NCBI GenBank assembly: GCA_020740775.1
Contig: JAHEWK010000020.1
Span: forward strand, 620,001 to 684,000
Direction: 5' to 3'
Length of the DNA stretch: 64,000 nucleotides
Source of the DNA: Ilyonectria destructans
Taxonomy: Eukaryota; Ascomycota; Sordariomycetes; Hypocreales; Nectriaceae
Numbering within the stretch: the stretch's first letter is position 1; each line of letters starts with the position of its first letter. Shown here in pieces: positions 41,579-54,746 of the stretch. The notes beneath the pieces are model-generated. The model worked only from the letters and a program-made list of their open reading frames with translations, made no database searches and was not told where the DNA came from. The translations under genes and the position numbers were made by a program.

Positions 41579-42335
41579 TACTCAATGACGCAAGACATGA
41601 AGATGCATTGCGTGAACGAAGTTTCCATGCCAAGCGAAATTCCGAGTAAACAAGCCAGGGGGACTGCTAGCTGGCAAGCTAGGCCCACTCTTTATGAGCC
41701 GTCGTCCAGTTGCTCCTCGTTTTGTGGCCGTCCATACAAAATTTAAACCAATCAGAGACCGAGAAACTTATTAATCCCTGTCTGCACCAAACCCTCATTA
41801 TTGGGAAAACTTATGGATTAATGTAGAGTCAGCCTTCGGCTGAATTAATCTTATAGTTATCCATTCTCATAATATAGTAGGTACTATAGAAGCTTATTTA
41901 ACAGTCTGGCTATCAGTTCCACACACACCAACCTGCAACCGTCGTATGCGGATGTCGCGGCTGTACGTCACCTACGAGCCAGCCGAATAACGTCCGTACC
42001 CTCATCGATGAACACGCCATTTACTTTAGTCTCGATTATGCCGTTCACTGGGTTTCCAGGGTGTCAACCTGGGCCCTAGAAGCCCTCTCATAACATCTCA
42101 TTGTTGAATCACATTGACGGCCTGCCCTACTTGACTGCACCCACAGCGAGGTCTGCTGTGGTCCCATAAGCTATGTATCGAGTAAGGGCGCCACCGAAGA
42201 CCTGCTTCTGCGTCATGGGCATCCAGCATCCCGCTGGCAGCCTGTTTGTTGAGCACCCTTATCCCAGACCCCACGGCTATCAAGCAGAATATTGTCCGGG
42301 TTGGCGATTACAATCCTCGGAACGCTGGATTCCTT
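41579..42335. other. Intergenic region
   Basis: Contains the hairpin CAGCCTTCGGCTG at 41830-41842 and an AT-rich block (41840-41900). The bZIP frame is open upstream to 42246 without a better start. Confidence 0.5.
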
Positions 42336-43244
42336 ATGTCAGCCTTCGTACAGTCGTGTTCTACACCGGTGGGAGATCTTACGTTCGGTTCTCACCTAGA
42401 TGTTATCGCCACCACACCGCACCTAATGATCCCGCCATCCAGTCGGATGAAATTCAAGATAATCGGAGGTAACGAAGCACCGCAAAACATACTGCCAACC
42501 GCCGAGGGAGACAAAAAGTTGAACCGCCAGGCCCGCAACCAGAGACAATCACAAGCAATTTCAGCGCCTTCGGAGTCCAGTGCCTCTGGGCACTGTGGGG
42601 AGGCTGCAGAGTCACCGAAGGCAAGGAAAAGGGGCCGAAAACCCAAGAAGCAGCCAAAAGGGCAGAAGGCAGCGGGTCAACAGGAGGAGCTTGATGATGA
42701 CGATCTTACCAAGGATCCCCGTCAGCGCCGAGTCCTCGAACGTAACCGCATTGCTGCAACCAAGTGTCGTCTCCGCAAGCGTGATGAAGCCTCATCACTC
42801 GCCTCTCGCGAACGAGCCATGGAGGACCAAAACCGCTGTCTCTCGACGTGTTTCGACTATTTGACTGCCGAAATCTACTACCTGAAGACCCAATTATTGC
42901 GGCACACGGACTGCAATTGCGTTCTCATCCAGAAATACATCGCCAATGAGGCGAAGAAATCCGTGGATGGGCTGCTTGCTTGTTCATCGGCCTTCCACAC
43001 CCACGGCAGTTCGCTGAGTCCCGACTACGGGAGCTCAAGCGGTGCCAGCACCGCCGATTCGTTGAACATGCACAGTCCGGAGGCGGACATGATAACATGG
43101 CAGGACATCACGGCCACAAGAAGGATACGCAAGGTATGGATACAAGGGAGTGGAGGAGAAAGCTGGAGGCAATTTCGAGTCTTCATTCCGTGTTCTAGTT
43201 GTCGGTGTTATTGTCTTCTCTGCTGGGAGAGGCGTCCGAATTAA
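42336..43244 (+). CDS. ATF/CREB-like bZIP regulator, second copy
   Basis: 302 residues from ATG 42336 (MSAFVQS), the position matching the start of the copy at 16008-17084. Basic region ERNRIAATKCRLRKRDEA (about residues 130-147), heptad helix with MEDQNRCLSTCFDYLTAEIYYL, and LLRHTDCNCVLIQKYIANEA. N-terminal to it a KRGRKPKKQPKG AT-hook-like stretch. Compared with copy 1 the segment between about residues 30 and 45 lacks some 60 residues. The C-terminal 40 residues (after ADMITW) do not match copy 1; a GTATGG donor-like site near 43133 could mean an unrecognised 3' intron. The open frame is uninterrupted, so this copy could be functional. Confidence 0.75.
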   Translation: MSAFVQSCSTPVGDLTFGSHLDVIATTPHLMIPPSSRMKFKIIGGNEAPQNILPTAEGDKKLNRQARNQRQSQAISAPSESSASGHCGEAAESPKARKRGRKPKKQPKGQKAAGQQEELDDDDLTKDPRQRRVLERNRIAATKCRLRKRDEASSLASRERAMEDQNRCLSTCFDYLTAEIYYLKTQLLRHTDCNCVLIQKYIANEAKKSVDGLLACSSAFHTHGSSLSPDYGSSSGASTADSLNMHSPEADMITWQDITATRRIRKVWIQGSGGESWRQFRVFIPCSSCRCYCLLCWERRPN

Positions 43245-43569
43245 TCTATCTCCACAGGGATAGATGGCCATACGAAGTAACACTAATTAAAAGTTAACAA
43301 AAGAAAAAAAGGCAGCTGACAAGGCATGAGAAACAAAAGAAACCTCTTATACACAGCCTTGTTCCGTCCTTCCTTCAAACCGGCCGTCCATCTTTGGGTG
43401 TGGAATCTGGATGAGAGCAGATCGATAGACTTTAGCATGCCGTCTTGCATGAAGTGTGAAAACGACAATCGAACTTGCAATAAACGTCTTTACCCGTGGT
43501 TCTGTTGGGAGCGTTGTTTAGGCGGCCACGACAAGGTTAGCAAGACGAGCCGACTGTTCCACGACATAT
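43245..43569. other. Short gene-free stretch
   Basis: Convergent 3' flanks of the bZIP copy (plus) and the SCOC-like gene (minus). Nothing recognised. Confidence 0.5.
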
Positions 43570-44126
43570 TCAGTTCTTCTCGCGACCGTCCGACGCCGTG
43601 GACTTGCTCGAACTCATCAAACCCCTAATACATGTCTGCATTAGCTTCTTGTTGCTATCCAGCTTGTTATGCTGTGCCTTGACGGCCTCAACGCGATAAA
43701 GAATGAGGTGTAGCGACTCCTGCAACGCCCTTGCATGCCTAATTCGCAGCAGCCAAATACGTTAGCCAGCTATTCCTATTGATGTAATAACCATTATTTA
43801 GACGCATAAAAATTTCGTGGTAGAGTACGTAAGCCTCGCCTACCTGCTCAATTCGGCACGCACTTCACGGCTCAACACCTCAATATCCTCGCTTTCCTCC
43901 GTGGGCTCATGGCTTGTACGTCGTCGGGTCCACCTGTGGTTTCGACAGATTCGCTGGTGTCTTCTTTTTCGTGCACGACGGTGCCGCTGCTGTTGCGCTG
44001 AGGTACAATCGGGTGTGTCGGGGCAGGAGTCTGAACGGACGAACGTGCTGCTCTGTCCACCGGGTCAACCGCGGCGGGATTGGGGTGGTGAGGACCGGAG
44101 ATGGGAAGAGGATAATATCTGTCCAT
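43570..44126 (-). pseudogene. SCOC/Slo1-like short coiled-coil protein, degraded
   Basis: Exon 1 44126-43844 (MDRYYPLPISG...), intron 43739-43843 (GTAGGC..CTAAC..TTAG), exon 2 43738-43570. Exon 2 carries ALQESLHLILYRVEAVKAQHNKLDS, the core of the SCOC/DUF2205 coiled coil, which in other eukaryotes binds Arl1-type GTPases at the Golgi. The usual end (E/D-N-x-x-L-x-x-Y-I-x-x-L-M) is changed to NKKLMQTCIRGLM and a non-matching tail. Exon 1 must gain one base near 43873-43880 to reach the frame EPTEESEDIEVLSREVRAELSR that enters the intron. Either a decaying extra copy or an indel error; the altered core favours a decaying paralogue. Confidence 0.65.
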
Positions 44127-46845
44127 CTTCGCTTGGTTAAGGTATACAGGTGATTGTGTTGGAAGAAAGCGAATGGATTCACGGGATCGTCCACTCCGAT
44201 TCGCTGATGGGTGGAGCAACACAATGGGCATTGTTCGCCATCCACTGCTGTAAGTGAGAACGGTGTTGACGATGGTTGAAGGCCGTGAGTAGGAGCACAG
44301 AAATAAGACCAGCACAACAAAAGGGGCCAAGAGAGCCCGCGGGGGGATTGATTGTCCCTCAGAAGTCCTCAGCGCTCGATTGAGGGTCGATCTACTCTGC
44401 TGCAGTTTACAAGAAACGAAGATGAAGTTTCCAATAAGTTGGACATCTGACGTCGGGTGTCCCGGAGTTTCCAAAGTTAACAGGCAAGTCATCAGTAGCG
44501 CTGCGTGGATCGAGCCGGTGGAGATAAGTAGGAAAGCAAGAAATTGAGAGGATGGCGACGAGGGTCACAAAAAGACGTCGTGACGTCACAAATGCCGACT
44601 TTCTGCGGGGCTGTCTACCGTTCGACAGGAACAGTAGTCGCAAAGTGGCCCTCAGTATATAGATTTACTCCAGGACAAGAGAATGGTGGTGTAAGGGAGA
44701 GGCCACTACCCATTCTGGAGACTCGACGATTAAATACCCTTGATTTAGGTCCGGAAATGTATGAAACATCCGAACGCCCACGTCTAGCATGAGACGAGGC
44801 GACCGAAGAAAGAAAAAGGAGAAAAAGAAAAAAAGGACGGCTCACAGTAGGGGCGGATCGGCGAATCAGTTATTGAGAGTGTCGCAGCGACAAGCGGGCT
44901 ATGAAGAAGACTCTGGTGTCTGGGAAGAACTCGTCGAAAGTTTGGCTTTCCTCTCAAAGAAATCGGCAGCAGAGATCAAAGGACGACCCCTGCGAGTGGT
45001 GCTGTTGTCGGTATTTCCTTCGAGTGCCACCGTTTTGGGACAGGGAACTACTGAGAGCCGAGCGACGGTTGTCAGAATGGAGAAAAAGCCTATGTACCTA
45101 AGCACCTGTACCTCTGGTATGGGGCTTCTACTTTTGGTCTCACATGCTATTCCAAGAGGCTGGCAAAACCCCCTGGTCGCACAATGCTAGCTCAGCACCT
45201 GCATGGCTTTTTAGTGCAGCGGAAAATGCCGTCTGCGGCTTTTCGGCACCCGGGCCCGGGCCCGGTGGGCGGGGCGGGGGGAGGGGAGAGAGGGTCGTAG
45301 GATAACGCGTCACAATGCATGACCCAAATAACTGTGTGATAACTGACTAGCTGGCTAAGGGCGGCAAGAGATGCGTCAGGATGTGGTTCAACGATGTCGC
45401 TAGTTGCCTAGTATCTCAGGCACAAAGTGGGATGTATCAGACCAGGGGTCAGACAGCCGTACCCACCAACAGAGGGTTAAGAGGCTAGACAGCGCCTGGT
45501 GGGTCTGGCCTGGGCAGTGTGGGGTGTCAATGCACACGGGACCGAGGGGGGCCAGGAAACGAAATGATGGATAGATCGAGGCGCAAATCAGCAGCCCAAG
45601 ATTGCAGAGAGAGGCGTCGATAGTTGCGGCGATCTTTGGTCATTAGCGCAAACCATGCCATGTCCCCGGCCAGTCAAGGGCAACTCTTAGACGAAACCGA
45701 AGCCCCACAAACACATCGTCAGGTGCCACAAGTTGGTCGATCCATTCTTAGTGGTTATTAGGATGCTTAGCCGCCTGTGCGCGCTGCGACAGGCCAGAAA
45801 CAGTGCCTTTGACAGCGTCTTAACGCGATCCAACCCTTGTCCATCTCGACTCATCAAACCTACCGCCTCCCGGCCTGAATCAAGCTACATATCCAACAGT
45901 TAGATCGAGAAGCTCCCATCAGTCAGTCCCAACGGCGGACTGGCTCCGAATCTTAAATCATCACACCCATTGTCAACCGACAGCCACAGAATGAGACTCG
46001 GGGTTTCGATAGCCCAAAGACCCGTATCGGCTTGGTTGCCGTTTTAACGCTGGGCGACGGACCCTACTCCAAGCACCATGACTCATGAAGCAGTTGCTGA
46101 TGGGATAGGAATAGCTCGTGATAAGCGAAGACCAGTATTCAGCGATTGTTCATCGTCATCAAGGAGACCTTGTAGAGAAGATGGCTTGTTTTGGCGAGCA
46201 TGTTGTGGTGATAGCGTGGCTGAAGGCACTATAACAGGACCAGCCCCTGAATCCTTCCAATTCTCTATTTCGGACCATGCCACCCTTGGACAGCTTGACC
46301 TGGACTCTTGCCGGACTTGCTCGATTGGAATCTTACCCCTCACACCAAGACCGTGGTTCGTCGTCCATCCCGTGACAGGTAAGGCCAGGAGTACAAGGCA
46401 TGGTGGTTGGTTGATCAAGTCTCGGGAGTTTCCGCCACAGAGAGAACAAGGCTCATGTCAGCGATAAGGCATATTCAGATCCACTTTGATGGTCCCTGTG
46501 CCGGGTTGGCAATTGATGGGCTGTAAGTCGCAGCGTCGCTTTTTGCGGCTCCGACTTGATGCGCTCGCGCACAACTACGAGCCCGCCGCCACCACCGACG
46601 ACATCCCCAAAGCGACGATCGCCCTATCTGCACCAACGAGCCGACCTCGCTCGTGGTTCTTTCGCCGCCGGTTTAAACCCAGACCCAGACGACTCAGGAC
46701 CAGCCAGCCCCCGTTCAGATCGCCAGCAAGTCCAGCCTCTCTCTGAGTCGGTCTTCCCCACGGTCGTCGCTCCTCAAATCACAGCATGGTGCTTTGCTAC
46801 CGATCACGATAATTCTACGTCGCCCTCCGCATCGAGACCATCATC
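44127..46845. other. Long gene-free stretch
   Basis: 2.7 kb. Frames up to 133 codons (plus 44789-45190; plus 46078-46467) show no family resemblance. A G-rich tract lies at 45249-45294. The last 350 bp form the CT-rich leader of the kinase gene. Confidence 0.5.
45249..45294 (+). repeat. GC-rich, G-run tract
   Basis: Three CCCGGG-type words followed by five runs of three to six G within 30 bp, a sequence able in principle to form a G-quadruplex. Seen directly; function unknown. Confidence 0.7.
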
Positions 46846-49060
<2,215 letters not shown>

Positions 49061-49411
49061 GGTTCTCATAGGGACGACGAAACATCCCCAGTGCCGAGAC
49101 CATGGACTTGTGCGGCCTGGTAGAGTGGACAGGCAGATTGCATTTGGGCTTAACCCTAAGAGTATGATCCGATCCAAAGAAGAAGACCTCTAAGCTCTTG
49201 TGCTCCTCAAACCCAAGAGGATCCATTACCGATCCCAATGTTAAACAGACCTGCGTATATCGATATCCACCGAAATTCTGGCCCTTATATCGATATCCAG
49301 ATAAGTGGGAGAAATTATCTGGATATCGATATATCCAGGTAGATATCCATACAGCCACATAGCCACTTTAGCAAGCTTGATATCCGATAAACCACATATA
49401 ATTCTTGTGGG

Positions 49412-49890
49412 CTAGAAGAAAGAACAAGAAAGTACCCAATCTAGAAAGTCTTCTGCCTCTGTCTCAACACTAAATTCAACAGCAACGCTCGAAATAACGC
49501 CCGTGCCACCGTGAGACCTGGGTACGATAATACCCTCGCGCATCCAGTTGCCCACACACTCAACCTTCGCCAGATTCTTCCAGGTCATGCTCTCTCTATC
49601 CCATGATAGCGTACGCCGCGCCGATGAGAAGTGAGACTCAACATCAGATGATTCAGGAGGGATTAAGAGGATATCAATTGCCATGCGGATAACCGCGAAT
49701 ATGCTTTCCTTTGATTTCGATGTAGCCACCACTCGAGAGGAGAGCCAGTTATCCGGGTCGGTGGTGCATCAACAAACGTTTCGAAGTCATCAGCGTCGTG
49801 GATAGGGCCAGTAACAGCAATATCGCTCAACAACTCATCCAGCTCGTTGCGCTGCCTCCCAGATGAAGAGGACACATTGTCGCATACCAA
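49412..49890 (-). pseudogene. hAT transposase C-terminal domain, frameshifted
   Basis: Frame 49890-49663 gives ELDELLSDIAV..SPLEWWLHRNQRK and the next frame (49732-49412) continues MAIDILLIPPESSDVESHFSSARRTLSWDR..WMREGI, together the hAT dimerisation domain (PLxWW, A-x-DIL-IP, SSARR). A frameshift lies near 49690-49735. N-terminal zinc finger and catalytic core are missing. Confidence 0.75.
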
Positions 49891-49912
49891 GCCTACCCTC
49901 TATAGAAGCTGC

Positions 49913-49995
49913 CTGGTATGCAGCTGCTACTACCTGGTATGCAGCTGCTACTACCTGGATGCAGCTGCTATTGACTGGTATGCAGCTGCTATTAC
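49913..49995 (+). repeat. 21-bp minisatellite, four units
   Basis: Four head-to-tail copies of CTGGTATGCAGCTGCTACTAC at 49913, 49934, 49955 (one base short) and 49975. Lies inside the hAT remnant. Confidence 0.9.
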
Positions 49996-50559
49996 CCAGG
50001 AACCTGTTAGTTTTCATTTCTGTATAAAGGGCTGCACAACTCAGTGCATCCTGTCATTGAGTTCTTGCTCCTTAGATAATTCTCATCAATTGACTGGTGC
50101 CATCAATGATCCTTGTGGAAGCCAATTGTCTGACACACATCTAGAGGCACCAGCAAGGATTCAGGGATTGGCGCGGCATTATATTCATCTAGCCAAATTT
50201 GCTGGGTCTTTTTATCATCTAATCAATTGATAAGATCTTTTCAGCCAATCAGAGAGCGGTATTTAGGTGGATATCAATCTGGATATCCATTTAAGAGGCA
50301 GAGAGTTATATCGATATCGATATATATCAATATCGATATATCCAGATAGCACAGTTGATATCGATATATCATATCCAAATACGCAGGTCTGCTGGAGACG
50401 ACGATGAAGATGGAACTTTCTAAGTTAACAAAGTCTATATCTATGAATGGATAGATGGCTAGCAGACACGTCTCACGCGCGTCGACGCGTTCAGCTCGCT
50501 CAAACAGCTTAAACCTAAATTCATCAATCTGTAACCCTAACTCATTGTGATCATGCCAG

Positions 50560-50745
50560 AGGATTCGTAAGGGGAAGCAATGAAGTCAGCCAATCAAAAG
50601 GCCAGAACCCCACTTTGACTTGAAATTGGATCGGGGTTGCCTCATTGAGAGCCCTCTTTCACCTGAAAGAGGATTGCGGGGAATTGTAGGGGCCCTGAGC
50701 CAATGACAACGCGAAACGAGCACTTTCAGTGAAAGCAGGAGGAAC
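50560..50745 (-). mobile_element. MITE-like element, copy 2 (inverted relative to copy 1)
   Basis: The reverse complement matches 24115-24290 through both palindromes (CACTTTCAGTGAAAG; CCTCTTTCACCTGAAAGAGG), TCCCCGCAAT, CTCTCAAT and TTTGATTGGCTG. The outer CATCCCTATGG ends were not found, so this copy is truncated or from another subfamily. Confidence 0.6.
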
Positions 50746-51247
50746 AATATTGCTGTAAGTTAGCAATCAGATGCAACAACCAGATGCAGCTAGATGAGCA
50801 ACTAGATGAACATACTAGATGGCCCGAACCTGAGCCGCCTGCAAAATTGATTGGCTGTTGGCTCTCTGATCACCACGAGGACTAATAATAAGTCACCTCC
50901 CCACACCTGGACAGCGCGAAGGAAAACCAGCAGGCTGATCCTGCAAGCTACAAGTTATCAGAGTCCATCCAAGGAATCAAGTCCCAAATTGGTAACTGTT
51001 AAAGTCAACCGGTGGTGGTGTCGCGTCGCCTTCCCAATTGAAGGTTGACCACTCGCCAGGGCCAACAGCGATGCGGGGGCAAGCTTGTTGGCGGGGCGAC
51101 AAACCACAACAATCAGCCCCGCCCATCTCATCTCGACATCTCCCGAGCTGGTCCATTTCCATCTTCAACTTGCGGCCGCGACACGAAGAAACTGGCAACC
51201 TTCTCGCCAACAACCACCTCATGACTCTATTTTGCTGAGCGCACAGA
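50746..51247. other. Upstream region of the PD-(D/E)XK gene
   Basis: Probable promoter and leader of the gene starting at 51248. Nothing else recognised. Confidence 0.45.
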
Positions 51248-52721
51248 ATGTACGCGACAGAAGCCGACGTCGCACGCTGGCTTTCATCCATCACCGACTT
51301 GAAGCACGATCCTCTTCCCCTCCCGACCGAGTCCGACCGAGTCGACTACGAAGGTCGGCAGCGCAAGCGACGGAAGCTCAGCACTCATCGACCCAAGCTT
51401 CCATCGCCACCGGCTTCGGAACCCACAAGGACCATGGCCGACATGCCTCCATCCTCATTGAAGCGACCACGAGATCCCGAGGACCCTGCCGACCGTGCTA
51501 CGGCGCCTTATCCTCTTCGCAATCGGACGAAGCACACGATCGAATCACTCCACGCCCCGGCCGCTTCAACAATCTCAAACTGCAGAATGGATTCCATTCT
51601 CGGCTGGTTCCAGCCACAGCGGCCAGTCGTGGACCTCGAGCGCTTCCAGCCACTCGGCGCCCGTCTTGAAGCGTCCAAAATCGGTATCAAGCCGAACATC
51701 TCCTTCGCGACAAATCCGCAATGCCGAATTAAATCAGACAGGTTTCAGAATGGGCAGTTTCCGGCTAGACTCTTACCCTGACTCCCTCAATGCTTTACGG
51801 TGCGAGCTCCGCGACATCGGGCTAGGGGATGGTATTTTGCCAGCTTCGCTCGAGAATGAGGTACGTCCCAGTGCTACATTGCCATTCTTCCCTTTAGCCT
51901 TTGCCTTTGCTTTTCTAATACGAATGATGCAGCTGCGACGCGCCGATTCCGAAACACCACGATTCGCTTTCGACCGAGGCGAAGCCACACGAGCGCAGAC
52001 CGAAGCTATCGCGACCGACTTGCCGCCAATCGACTGGGTACAAGCATTGATGAAGCGCGCCGACGAATGCGAGCTCAACCGGGAATGCGAGGCCTCGTGG
52101 AATGGAGAAATCCACGCCCCGATCCTCGAGCAGGCCTTCCGAATTGACCGATTTGTGAGCAATGGACCAGTCGACTTTCGGTATGGTCAAGCCGCGCAGA
52201 TCATCCATGCCTATAAACCTCGAGAAGCGCCATCCAAGATGGTAGACTTCTGTGTCTTTTACCGGCCTGGAAAGGGAAGCGCAGAGGAACAAGCCATCGA
52301 AGACATCTGCCAAACACGACCAGCTCAATCGATCAATCACACCGACCTAGGGGACCTCTGCAAACGACCGATCGCGCTCTCCATCGAGACTAAGCGTCCC
52401 AATGTAGAACGCGACAATGCAACATTGCAGATAGGAACCTGGCAATCTGCCCAGTGGCGCAGTCTTCGACACAATCGCAGCCGATCGTTACGATCTATCG
52501 AGTTCCTCCCGGGCATCATCGTTCAGGGACACGACTGGCAGTTCGTTGTGAGCATCTTGGACGAGAATGGCAAGTCGGTGCTGTTGAAAGGGGTTCGGCT
52601 CGGCGAGACGGAGTCAGAGCTGGCGATTTATTCATTGCTTTTAGGGCTGCGGCGGCTGAGGCGGTGGATTTTGGAGGATTACTGGCCGACGTTTGTTTCG
52701 GATGTTTTGGCCGTTTCATGA
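51248..52721 (+). CDS. Fungal PD-(D/E)XK nuclease-like protein, one frameshift
   Basis: Exon 1 51248-51860 and exon 2 51933-52721, joined in phase 0 across a 72-nt intron (GTACGT..ATGCAG). The C-terminal domain shows the nuclease-fold pattern: MVDFCVFY (acidic residue), ALSIETKRP (E-x-K), then QIGTWQSAQWRSL, LPGIIVQGHDW and a closing ILEDYWP. Such proteins form a large, lineage-expanded fungal family of unknown role. N-terminal frame starts MYATEADVARWLSSI with a KRRK nuclear-signal-like stretch, then Ser/Pro-rich sequence. Between about 51510 and 51560 the reading must skip one base to pass from the ATG frame to the SPSRQIRNAELNQTGF frame. Intron lacks stops and is a multiple of three, so retention would also be translatable. 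Confidence 0.75.
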
Positions 52722-53659
52722 CTCCAGAGGGCAATAAGCACTTAAGTTTTCAACACCGCAACCAAGACTCATAGTCTAGTGTACTCTCAGTCTATAGCTA
52801 GTAACCCAAGAAGACAGAGAAAAAGCCTACTCTACACACACACAAGTCTATTACGCCCGGTAGGCCATGCCCAAAGGACTCTGAAGCTACAGGACTACTA
52901 GTCTCGCATCCTTTTTCCGTCAAAAAGCCGTCCCCTGCTCAGCCTGCCTAATCATTATCTTGTCTCGTCCTTTTTCACGTCAATCCCGCTCGGCCCCACA
53001 CAAGGGCCCGCGAGCCGGGGGACATTCTATTACCTACAGCCTTTTTTATTAAAAAGGACCCCCTTAATTTTACTCCGTTTACCGAGGCCGGACGCCAATA
53101 GGAGTAGGCCCTATCTATACTTGTACGGGAGGAGGAACGATTTCTCTCCTTTTCATCATAACAGCACTTCAAACCTTAAGACACTATCATCATCGTCATG
53201 TCCTTCCCTGCGTTACGGCTAGAGTCCGATATAGGCAAGCACTCGCCCCTGCAACTGGCAACGCCACCGGCTACGAGCTCCCCACCTCCGTCAAGCGGGG
53301 TAGCCTACGCTAAATCTATCTTATGATGCAGGTTGGCATCGACAACTAGGAAATCGCTAGCCCCAGAGCGGCCCAAGAGCCGCAGTAGTTAAAAGTCAAC
53401 TGCTCTAACTCGGGGACAGCCACAAATCAGAAGAGCCCGCAATGAACTCAGATTACACTCATTAGAGTGTGTGGTCCGTCATTGTGAGACATGCCTGCGA
53501 GTCCATGCCTCATATCGCAACGCATTAGCATCCCTTCCTTGGCCAGGCATGCACCCTCCGTGTCGGGGGGCGGACGCCGTTTAGTATAACTTTGCACCCC
53601 CATCCCTACCCCAGTTGGTTTCTGCATCTTCCCTCCCTGCCAAGCCGCCGGATTCCAAA
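52722..53659. other. Gene-free stretch
   Basis: Separates the nuclease-like and HET genes. Contains a small palindrome (CTTTTTTATTAAAAAG near 53040) and no gene. Confidence 0.5.
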
Positions 53660-54746
53660 ATGGCTATCTCATACAAGCGTCTCAACCCCTCAAGCCGCGA
53701 GATCCGCTTGCTCGAGATCCAGCCGTCGCACAACCTCGACGATCCCATCAAATGCCGCCTTATCACTGTCCGCCACTCCAAGGAACTGGAGTACATCGCC
53801 CTCTCGTCCCTCTACGGCGACCCGGCTGAGACAGAAACCATCTTCGCTAGCAGCCGCCCGGTCACCATCGCGGCGCATCTCGCATTGGCCCTGCGATACA
53901 TGCGCGCCGTCTTCTATCCCGGTATCCTACAGCGCTGCCAGCGCATGCCGGCCAGTCGTCTGCAAAGCGCCCCACGTTGGCTGAAGCATTTATTCGCGTC
54001 GAATAGCTCGCACTTGCGGGATGGCGAAGTCAGCCGGCCAGGCATTCTGCGTGTCTGGCTCGACTTTCTCTGCGTCAATCAGAACGATGAGTGGGAGAAG
54101 TCGAAACAGCTGAGCGACATCAAGTACATTTACGATTACGCTGATCTCGTCGTCGGCTGGCTAGGCGAGAAGGCCGAGCACACTAACATCACGATAACAA
54201 CCATGGAGGAGATCGAAGAGGCCATGCCGCCATACTGGGGTGAGCCCAGCCACCGGAAGAGCCATCCGGAAGACTACTCGCCAACGCATGTGTGGACAAA
54301 GTCAATACAGTACATGTGGGATGAGGGACCGAATGGTGAGCCGCCGTTTCTGATGCCGCGCTGGCTGGGGTGCGTGGAGTTTATGACGCGCCCGTACTTC
54401 CAGCGGCACTGGATCGTCGAGGAGATTGCGACAGCTTCGTTTCCGGCTTTCTTAGTGGGCGATACGCTGGTGCCGTGGAGGCAGGTGTTGTCGTTGTATA
54501 GATTGATGGAGGAGTTCAAGTTCTGCCCTTCAGATGTCTTCCCAGCGGTAAGTCGCTTGAAGATCGGACCATTGAGACGCTACTGTGTACGGAATTCGTT
54601 ACTGACTCGTTTGTGAATAGCATCTGAGGGCCGAAGTCGCTTCTGTGCCACTAGAAACAGCACAGAAACTCTTGGATGAGTACGCGAAAGAGAAACCGAG
54701 TCGGGATTCAAGCTCCTCCGAGAACTTGCCGCGGCCTCCTGGATAG
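53660..54746 (+). CDS. HET-domain (heterokaryon incompatibility) protein
   Basis: Exon 1 53660-54547 and exon 2 54621-54746 across a 73-nt intron (GTAAGT..GAATAG), phase 0; 337 residues. The start MAISYKRLNPSSREIRLLEI has a good AAAATGG context. HET block order: IRLLEI, YIALSSLYGDPAET (usual ALSYxWGD changed to LYGD), LALALRYMR, RVWLDFLCVNQNDEWEKSKQLSDIKYIYDYADLVVGWLG and RPYFQRHWIVEEI. The HET domain triggers incompatibility or cell-death responses on non-self recognition in fungi; most members are orphans. At 337 residues this protein is little more than the HET domain, without a visible partner domain such as NACHT or ankyrin. Intact. Confidence 0.85.

Larger units (their letters stand above)
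49246..50391 (-). mobile_element. hAT-type transposon remnant
   Basis: Ends are 13-bp inverted repeats CAGACCTGCGTAT / ATACGCAGGTCTG (49246-49258, 50379-50391). Inside both ends ATCGATAT and GGATATC words are dense (49256-49345, 50265-50375), like transposase-binding clusters. Between them lies a broken hAT transposase C-terminus. The 8-bp flanks (ATGTTAAA, CTGGAGAC) do not match, so the target duplication is lost or the limits are slightly off. Confidence 0.72.

Noticed and set aside
53660..54746. HET gene as part of a NLR-type cell-death pair
   Set aside because: No NACHT, patatin, HeLo or amyloid-type partner gene is next to it.
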